From Fimbriimonadaceae bacterium (GTDB lineage: Bacteria; Armatimonadota; Fimbriimonadia; Fimbriimonadales; Fimbriimonadaceae), in NCBI GenBank assembly GCA_022402505.1, contig JAKRSE010000293.1, forward strand, positions 1-10,836: a stretch of 10,836 nt of DNA. Reading direction: 5' to 3'. Made by a program: the position numbers and the translations under genes. This document shows positions 6,735 through 10,836 of this stretch, in pieces. Position 1 is the stretch's first letter; the number at the start of each line of letters is the position of its first letter. The notes under the pieces were generated by a model. The model made no database searches. It had not been told where the DNA came from and was given only the letters and a program-made list of their open reading frames with translations.

Positions 6735-7225
6735 GAGATGTGCGACCTGCGTCGCCCGGCCGCCTCGTCCACGGCAGCCTGCTCCTCCTCTGAGAGATCC
6801 CGGTCGGGGCGGCCCTTCACCAGCTTCTTGCCGAAGACGCGGGAGGTGGTCCGGCCGACCTGCGAGGTGATGACGAGGCCGTTGCCATCATCGTCGAAGA
6901 GGGCCAGGGAGAAGCTCTGCTCCCCGCGGACATCCTCGAAGGCGTCGTAGCGCACCAGGCCGGAAAAACGCTTGGCGGTATCGACCCTCGCCTCCAGTGC
7001 GTCCAGCCGCTCGCGGTGGGCCTGAAGGGCGGCCGCCTGGGCCCGTCGGTCGGCATGATGCGATTCCAGCATCGCCTGCAGGTCCGTGCCCTCCGAACCG
7101 TCCATGAGGCCTTTCAGCCGCCGCTCCAAGCCCCGGATCCGCATCGCCAGAACGACGGTGACGGTCCCAAGGACCAGAGCCGAAGCACCCAAGACAATGA
7201 ACAGAAGCGGAGCAGAGCCTGTCAT
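6731..7225 (-). CDS. DUF4446 family membrane protein
   Basis: The 164-aa product has an N-terminal membrane segment at about residues 7-28 (LLFIVLGASALVLGTVTVVL), a charged helical stretch at 30-85 likely to form a coiled coil, and then the DUF4446 core: 'RFSGLVRYDAFEDVRGEQSF', 'SLALFDDDGNGLVITSQVGR' and 'TTSRVFGKKLVKG'. The biochemical role of the family is not known. The ATG at 7225 is preferred over longer in-frame extensions because it places the membrane helix at the N-terminus and lies just downstream of a TATACT -10-like element. It is the first gene of the sigma operon and overlaps the sigma start by four bases. In this setting it may take part in envelope sensing, but that is inference. 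Confidence 0.85.
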   Translation of the reverse strand: MTGSAPLLFIVLGASALVLGTVTVVLAMRIRGLERRLKGLMDGSEGTDLQAMLESHHADRRAQAAALQAHRERLDALEARVDTAKRFSGLVRYDAFEDVRGEQSFSLALFDDDGNGLVITSQVGRTTSRVFGKKLVKGRPDRDLSEEEQAAVDEAAGRRRSHIS

Positions 7226-7253
7226 GAAACCGGGAGCCCGAGGTCCCGCGTGG

Positions 7254-7261
7254 AGTATAAC
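7254..7261. promoter_or_regulatory. Overlapping divergent -10 elements for the sigma operon and lepB
   Basis: In the 60-bp gap between the DUF4446 gene and lepB, the plus strand reads TATAAC (7256-7261) and the minus strand reads TATACT (7254-7259), sharing a near-symmetrical core. The downstream distances are 24 nt to the lepB ATG and 28 nt to the DUF4446 ATG. Neither direction has a clear -35 box. Symmetrical -10 elements that fire in both directions are known in bacteria; use of this one is inferred. Confidence 0.5.
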
Positions 7262-7285
7262 CGCAATCGGAGAAGCGAAGGCGGT

Positions 7286-7789
7286 ATGGAGGCGGCGGCA
7301 GGGGTTCAGGCCATGCAGGGAAGCAGGCGGAAGAGGGTGCTCTTCACCGGCTTCGGGGTCTTTCTTCTGTTCGTTCTCGCCTTCGCCATCTTCTTCTATT
7401 TCAACTTCCGGACCATCGAGGTCGCCGGCCCGTCGATGGAGCCGACGCTCCAGCCGGGCCAGAAGGTCTTGGTCACCCGAGCCTACTGGCTGGTCGGAGA
7501 GATCCGCAACGGCGACATCGTGGTGGCCGAAACCCGGGATCCGGAAGGAGCCGAAAGCTACGTCATCAAGCGCGTTCACGCCAAGGGAGGCGAAGTGGTG
7601 GACTTCCTGAACGCACCGGACAACTGGAACTTCCTCAACGGCGAATACCGAGTCCCCGACGGGGAGTTCTATCTGCTGGGAGACAACAAGCCGGCGTCGG
7701 AAGACAGTCGGGTGTTCGGTGCGGTGGATGCCGGCCGCATCCTGGGCAAGGTGCTCGTGCTTGGTCTGACGCTGAGTCTGACAAACTAG
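7286..7789 (+). CDS. lepB: Signal peptidase I
   Basis: The 167-aa protein is a compact type I signal peptidase that removes signal peptides from exported proteins at the outer face of the cytoplasmic membrane. A basic N-terminus (GSRRKR) leads into one membrane helix at about 18-40. The catalytic serine is Ser50 in 'VAGPSMEPTLQPGQ' (box B), and the general-base lysine is Lys95 in 'YVIKRVHAKGGE' (box D). Box E is 'LLGDNKPASEDSRVFGAV' at residues 130-147. All key residues are present. The short size with one membrane helix matches the Gram-positive/SipS style rather than E. coli LepB. The ATG at 7286 has an AAGG run just upstream; ATG 7313 is a possible alternative. The Nudix gene follows after 7 bp. 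Confidence 0.93.
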   Translation: MEAAAGVQAMQGSRRKRVLFTGFGVFLLFVLAFAIFFYFNFRTIEVAGPSMEPTLQPGQKVLVTRAYWLVGEIRNGDIVVAETRDPEGAESYVIKRVHAKGGEVVDFLNAPDNWNFLNGEYRVPDGEFYLLGDNKPASEDSRVFGAVDAGRILGKVLVLGLTLSLTN

Positions 7790-7796
7790 AAGGTCT

Positions 7797-8279
7797 ATGT
7801 CGAAGTTCCCGTGCGGCCGCTCAGGCCGGCAACAGTTGGAGTTCCACCCGGCCCCGTTCCGGGCCCCGCTCCGGGCCTTCGCATCTCTGGTCTTCCCGTG
7901 GCAGGAGGACAGCATTCTGCTCTGCCGGATCAGCGACCGGGGATGGTGCATCCCCAGCGGCCGCGTGGAGCCGGCCGAGACCAGTCAGGAGGCGGCCCTC
8001 CGAGAGGCGGTTGAAGAGGCGGGAGCGATCCTGAACCCCATCGTCTACATCGGCTGCTACCGGATCACCGAGCGGTCCGAGGTGCGGTGGGCCGACGTCT
8101 ATGCCGCTTCGGTCGAAGGCCTCGTGGACCTTGATCCTCAGTTCGAATCCACCGGAAGGCGGTTTGTCACCCTCGAGCAGGTTCCGGACATCTACTACGT
8201 CTGGAACGACCTGACCGAGGCCGTCTTCGTCCATTCTCGGGAGACGCTCCGGCGACACCTCTCCTTCCTCAGCAACTGA
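7797..8279 (+). CDS. Nudix hydrolase
   Basis: The 160-aa protein carries a complete Nudix box at residues 55-77: G55, then E61 and 'REAVEEAGA' at 69-77, fitting GX5EX7REUXEEXGU. The box coordinates the metal ions used to cleave nucleoside diphosphates linked to another group. Around it are the usual strands ('AFASLVFPWQEDSILLCR', 'RGWCIPSGRVEP', 'VYIGCYRIT'), and 'WADVYAASV' follows. Substrate choice cannot be read from the sequence. It is co-transcribed with lepB: the lepB stop is 7 bp upstream and AGAAGG overlaps that stop, although its spacing to ATG is short. The first 25 residues are not part of the fold and contain a tandem 12-nt repeat. The stop codon touches a large inverted repeat. 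Confidence 0.9.
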   Translation: MSKFPCGRSGRQQLEFHPAPFRAPLRAFASLVFPWQEDSILLCRISDRGWCIPSGRVEPAETSQEAALREAVEEAGAILNPIVYIGCYRITERSEVRWADVYAASVEGLVDLDPQFESTGRRFVTLEQVPDIYYVWNDLTEAVFVHSRETLRRHLSFLSN

Positions 8280-8330
8280 GGTCGGCTGTGGAAAACTTGG
8301 TCGAAATTCGACCGCAATTTTGGCCGACCT
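8279..8330. promoter_or_regulatory. Nested inverted repeat, possible operator
   Basis: An outer perfect 8-bp inverted repeat, AGGTCGGC (8279-8286) and GCCGACCT (8323-8330), encloses an inner near-perfect palindrome GGTCGAAATTCGACC (8299-8313, 7-bp arms around one base). All four arms contain GGTCG or its complement. The right outer arm abuts an extended -10 candidate, so the inner palindrome would cover the -35 zone. That suits a regulator operator. It could instead be an RNA hairpin after the Nudix stop, but no T-run follows it. Confidence 0.4.
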
Positions 8331-8338
8331 GTGATAAG
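8330..8338 (+). promoter_or_regulatory. Possible extended -10 promoter
   Basis: TGTGATAAG reads as an extended -10: TG, one base, then GATAAG (four of six matches to TATAAT). Transcription would begin near 8343-8346. No -35 consensus is visible, which is acceptable for extended -10 promoters. No protein gene lies downstream on this strand. Confidence 0.3.
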
Positions 8339-8342
8339 TTAA

Positions 8343-8485
8343 GAATGTCCCTGAGAGGCGGACGGCGAAGGAAGATCCGGGGAACCGGCCTCCCAGCCGA
8401 AGAGCCTCGGGAGGGGATGACTCTTGATGGAGGTGATGCCTGAACTGACTGAAGACACGCCGCCGGATTCGTCCGGGTGACATTC
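8343..8485 (+). ncRNA. Candidate structured RNA
   Basis: GAATGTC (8343-8349) can pair perfectly with GACATTC (8479-8485), and CC at 8350-8351 can extend the helix to GG at 8476-8477 across a bulged T. Inside lie CCGG-GGAA-CCGG (8377-8388, a GNRA tetraloop), CCTCCC/GGGAGG (8389-8394 with 8409-8414) and CCGGA-TTCG-TCCGG (8463-8476, a UUCG tetraloop). The closing helix begins where an RNA from the candidate promoter at 8330-8338 would start. I could not match it to the conserved cores of tmRNA, RNase P, SRP, 6S, c-di-GMP, c-di-AMP, TPP, cobalamin or fluoride RNAs. GC-rich DNA folds easily, so this is a candidate only. Confidence 0.3.
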
Positions 8486-8546
8486 AAGAGGCTCATGCAA
8501 CGGGTTTCAGCTCTCTGTCCGGAAGGAGGGCGGGAGATTCGGAGCT

Positions 8547-8579
8547 GAGGCCGCCGGCCCTGATCAAGCCGGCAGCCTC
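8547..8579. repeat. Inverted repeat, 11 bp with one mismatch
   Basis: GAGGC (8547-8551) and GCCGGC (8553-8558) pair with GCCGGC (8568-8573) and GCCTC (8575-8579). There is a single C/A mismatch, and the loop is CCTGATCAA. A further 7-bp repeat (8507-8513 with 8542-8548) lies just before and partly competes with it. Confidence 0.6.
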
Positions 8580-8590
8580 GTTCTTCCGCC

Positions 8591-8616
8591 GCGACCCGGG
8601 TCTGCAGCCGGGTCGC
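8591..8616. repeat. Perfect 9-bp inverted repeat
   Basis: GCGACCCGG (8591-8599) and CCGGGTCGC (8608-8616) form a perfect 9-bp stem with an 8-base loop. No T-run follows on either strand, so it is not a classical terminator. Confidence 0.65.
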
Positions 8617-8724
8617 AGGCTGAAAACAGATGACAGATGGTCGGGAAGTAGGTGTGGCAGAACGCTCGTCTCATCCTCGATTCGGTTCCGGGTGGCTCCC
8701 TTGAAGGGCAGTCGGTCGAAGGCG

Positions 8725-8738
8725 GCCCGCCGGCGGGC
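8725..8738. repeat. 14-bp perfect palindrome
   Basis: GCCCGCCGGCGGGC is a perfect, spacer-free palindrome. It is GC-only and could be a protein-binding site, a recombination-prone hairpin or chance in GC-rich DNA. Confidence 0.5.
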
Positions 8739-8855
8739 AGTCTCAACGACGGGAATTGCGGGGATGAGCGGCAGGTTTTGCCGGCGCCGATCTCTCTTCT
8801 CATCTGCATCTTCAGGACCGGGACGTTCTTGATCGTTCTGTCTTCCTGGTTGCCG

Positions 8856-8890
8856 GGGTCCGGTCGCCTGTCGGCCGGACCCTATCATTT
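8856..8890 (+). terminator. Possible weak intrinsic terminator
   Basis: GGGTCCGG (8856-8863) and CCGGACCC (8875-8882) form a perfect 8-bp GC-rich stem with an 11-base loop. It is followed on the plus strand by TATCATTTG, a modest T-rich tail. It could end a plus-strand transcript from the intergenic region. On the minus strand no T-rich tail follows. Confidence 0.3.
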
Positions 8891-8954
8891 GTGAGGGCGG
8901 TCAGATGTCGTCCGCCAGGGATCGAGGAGCCTTCCACCTCTGTGGCGTCGGCCG

Positions 8955-8985
8955 GGCGGAACCCGCTGATCAGGCGGCTTCCGCC
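8955..8985 (-). terminator. Hairpin spanning the flhA stop codon
   Basis: GGCGGAA (8955-8961) and CCGC (8963-8966) pair with GCGG (8974-8977) and TTCCGCC (8979-8985): 11 bp with one C/C mismatch around a 7-base loop that holds the flhA stop. No T-run follows on the minus strand, so it is more likely an RNA-stabilising or Rho-associated 3' structure than an intrinsic terminator. Confidence 0.35.
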
Positions 8986-10836
8986 GGTTCGGCCAGCGAG
9001 ACGGTTCCGCAGAACTCCACGGTGGCCTGAGCGGTGACCTCGTTGTAGGCGAGGACGGCCAGCGAGGGCAGCCTCCCTTCCAGCGTCCGCTTCAGACCGA
9101 GGCGTACCTGGGTGGGGACGACGACGACCGGGGTTCGGCCATCCGCCTGGGAGCGGTCGCAGGCGTCCTGAACCGCCTCCAGCAGCCGGCCCTGGACATC
9201 GGGCCCCAGGGCGAGCATGACTCCGCCCGGGGTCTGCTGGACGGATTCCTGCAGCTTCTGCAGGGTCGGGCCGTCGAGGGCGATGCAGGGAAGGGCCCCT
9301 GCCTCGTCCAGATGCTGCCGGGTGAGGGTGCGGGCGATGGAGGCGCGGACCAGTTCGCCCAGCTGCTCGGGGTCCTTCACCCGCTGGCCGTAGTCGGCCA
9401 CCGTCTCGAAGATCGCCACGAGGTCTCGGATCGGAACCCTCTCGCGCAGAAGGTGTTGGAGGACCTTTTGGACGTCGCCCATCTGGGCATTCTCGTTCAG
9501 GTCGCCGACCAGCGAGGGATGAGTCTCCTTCACCTGGTCCACGAGCTTGACCACGTCCTGCCGGCTGAGAAGCTCGGCGGAGTGGTTCTTGACCACCTCG
9601 GCCAGATGGGTTGAGATCATGGCCGACGCCTCGACGCAGGCATAGCCGTTCCGTTCGGCCATCTCGCGGAGTTTGGGTTCGATCCAGACTGCATCGAGGC
9701 CGAACACCGGCTCCTTGGTCGCGACTCCATTGATGGGAGTCACCACCATGCCGCTGTCGATCGCCAGGAGCAGATCGGGTTCCGCCACGGCACGGGCGAC
9801 CTCTTCGCCCCGGACCTTGACGACGTACTCGGTCGCCGAAAGCAGGGCGTTGTCTCGAATGCGGACTCCGGGCATCACGTAGCCCAGCTCCAGCGCAATC
9901 TGCCGTCGAGTCGCTCCGATCCGGTCGGTCAGATCGCCGCCGGCTCGCGGATCGGCCACCTTGGTCAGACCGTAGCCGAGTTCGATCTCCAGCGTATCGA
10001 CCGAGATCAGCGGCAGCACGGAATCGGGATCGCTTGAGGCGGTCTGATCGGGGTTCACTTCCGGCTCCACCGGCTTGGCGTCCTCGGGAGCTTCCATGGA
10101 GGGGACGATGCCGGGGTTCTTTTCGATCACTCGGCTCAGGACGAACAGACCGCCGCCCACCAGAAGAAAGATCAGTGTCGGAAAGCCGGGGATGAGTCCG
10201 AAGACGGCAATGGCCACTCCCGCCGAGCCCAGGACCCGGGGGTTGGCGGTGAGCTGGCCGAAGATGATGCCGCCCATGCCGACTTCCTGACCGGCGCGGG
10301 TGACCAGCAGGCCGCTGGAGGTGGAGATGAGGAGGGCGGGAATCTGGCTGACCAGGCCTTCGCCGACCGAGAGCATCGTGTAGGTCTGGACGATGGTGAG
10401 GGCGTCGCCCTCCCCTCGAACCATGCCCGCCACGAATCCGCCGATGATGTTGATGGCGATGATGAGCAGGCTGGCGACGGCATCGCCCTTGACGAACTTG
10501 CTGGCGCCGTCCATCGCGCCGTAGAAGTCGGCTTCCTGCTTGATCGCCTTGCGGCGCTTGCGGGCGGTCTGTTCATCGATCAGGCCGCTCGCCATGTCGG
10601 CATCGATCGCCATCTGCTTGCCGGGCATGGCGTCCAGGGTGAACCGGGCCACGACTTCCGAGACCCGCGTCGCGCCCTGGGTGATGACCACGAACTGCAC
10701 GATCATCAGGATGAGGAAGCTGACGAAGCCGACGACGAAGTTGCCGCCCAGGACGAACTCACCGAAGGTCTGGATCACATGACCGCCTTCGCCCGAGCCC
10801 AGAATCATCTTCGTGGCCGCCATGCTGAGGGCCAGA
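8970..10836 (-). CDS. flhA: Flagellar biosynthesis protein FlhA, 5' end outside window
   Basis: The minus strand is open from the right edge to a TGA at 8970-8972, giving 621 codons of a protein normally near 690 aa. The fragment opens at 'LALSMAATKMILG', equivalent to about residue 100 of known FlhA. The FHIPEP family signature 'RFTLDAMPGKQMAIDAD' and 'QEADFYGAMDGASKFVKGDA' are intact, with transmembrane helices before and after. A polar linker (VIEKNPG to ASSDPDS) leads into the cytosolic domain with 'LGYGLTKVADPRAGGDLTDR', 'ALELGYVMPGVRIRDN' and 'STHLAEVVKNHSAELLSRQD'. FlhA forms the nonameric export ring of the flagellar type III apparatus and docks chaperone-substrate complexes. The sequence is of flagellar rather than virulence (SctV) type. 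It appears to be the last gene of its operon. Confidence 0.97.
   Translation of the reverse strand, partial: LALSMAATKMILGSGEGGHVIQTFGEFVLGGNFVVGFVSFLILMIVQFVVITQGATRVSEVVARFTLDAMPGKQMAIDADMASGLIDEQTARKRRKAIKQEADFYGAMDGASKFVKGDAVASLLIIAINIIGGFVAGMVRGEGDALTIVQTYTMLSVGEGLVSQIPALLISTSSGLLVTRAGQEVGMGGIIFGQLTANPRVLGSAGVAIAVFGLIPGFPTLIFLLVGGGLFVLSRVIEKNPGIVPSMEAPEDAKPVEPEVNPDQTASSDPDSVLPLISVDTLEIELGYGLTKVADPRAGGDLTDRIGATRRQIALELGYVMPGVRIRDNALLSATEYVVKVRGEEVARAVAEPDLLLAIDSGMVVTPINGVATKEPVFGLDAVWIEPKLREMAERNGYACVEASAMISTHLAEVVKNHSAELLSRQDVVKLVDQVKETHPSLVGDLNENAQMGDVQKVLQHLLRERVPIRDLVAIFETVADYGQRVKDPEQLGELVRASIARTLTRQHLDEAGALPCIALDGPTLQKLQESVQQTPGGVMLALGPDVQGRLLEAVQDACDRSQADGRTPVVVVPTQVRLGLKRTLEGRLPSLAVLAYNEVTAQATVEFCGTVSLAEPAEAA

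Larger units (their letters stand above)
8280..8969. other. 690-bp convergent intergenic region without a convincing gene
   Basis: Between the Nudix stop and the flhA stop there is no ORF with recognisable protein features on either strand. The longest candidates (plus 8652-8894 with GTG start, minus 8493-8888) have low-complexity, arginine/proline-rich or patchy composition. What the region does hold is an unusual density of inverted repeats: 8279-8330 (nested), 8343-8485, 8377-8388, 8389-8414, 8463-8476, 8507-8548, 8547-8579, 8591-8616, 8725-8738 and 8856-8882. It may encode structured RNA, or be decayed sequence with hairpin repeats. Confidence 0.7.

Noticed and set aside
8287..8295. DnaA-box-like TGTGGAAAA (complement TTTTCCACA) hinting at an origin
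   Set aside because: It is a single box, with no cluster, no AT-rich unwinding element and no dnaA or dnaN neighbours.
8351..8400. Riboswitch resemblance (CTGAGA as in TPP, GGGGAACCGG as in ydaO/c-di-AMP)
   Set aside because: Only these short pieces match; the second conserved halves of both aptamers are missing.
8464..8510. tmRNA-like 5' end (GGATTCG followed by GGGTGACAT)
   Set aside because: The resemblance is short. There is no downstream tag reading frame, no T-arm with TTCRANTCC and no acceptor 3' end.
8493..8888. 131-codon minus-strand frame
   Set aside because: The translation is arginine-, proline- and glycine-rich without structure, and the frame covers several strong hairpins.
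8652..8894. 80-codon plus-strand frame with GTG start and GGGAAG upstream
   Set aside because: It has a vaguely hydrophobic middle, but the rest is low-complexity and it runs through the 8725-8738 palindrome and the 8856-8882 stem. I see too little to call it a gene.

Overview
The window is GC-rich, densely coded bacterial chromosome from a flagellated lineage. The type IV pilin-like protein with a 'LYSEVHD' style helix, the DUF1800 protein, the ECF sigma/anti-sigma pair and the many short operons would fit Armatimonadota (Fimbriimonadia-like) or a related poorly sampled phylum. That placement is inference from gene style, not from a phylogenetic marker. There is no rRNA, tRNA, CRISPR array, insertion sequence or phage gene.

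Layout from left to right. (1) A major facilitator superfamily exporter on the minus strand runs off the left edge. It is divergent from a two-gene plus-strand operon: a stand-alone NIL-domain protein whose stop overlaps the start of an acetyl-xylan-esterase-like alpha/beta hydrolase. (2) An unrecognised 162-aa minus-strand gene converges on the hydrolase and diverges from a plus-strand DUF1800 gene that lacks its usual DUF1501 partner. (3) A five-gene minus-strand operon (about 7225 down to 4465) encodes a DUF4446 membrane protein, an ECF sigma factor, a membrane anti-sigma factor with a secretin/STN-like C-terminus, a pilin-like membrane protein and a 59-aa single-pass membrane protein. (4) Divergent from it, sharing a 60-bp promoter region, are signal peptidase I and a Nudix hydrolase. 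(5) A 690-bp convergent intergenic region has no convincing gene but is full of inverted repeats, including a possible regulated promoter and structured RNA. (6) The minus-strand flagellar export gate gene flhA runs off the right edge.

The most system-like part is the sigma operon. The ATGA overlap between the DUF4446 gene and the sigma gene, the short gaps and the run of membrane-anchored products suggest one envelope-signalling unit: the anti-sigma factor holds the sigma factor at the membrane, and the pilin-like and 59-aa proteins may be its sensors or outputs. The most unexplained DNA is 8280-8969. There a nested inverted repeat lies directly upstream of an extended -10 element, and the predicted transcript begins at a sequence able to pair with a segment about 135 nt downstream, enclosing GNRA- and UUCG-capped hairpins.
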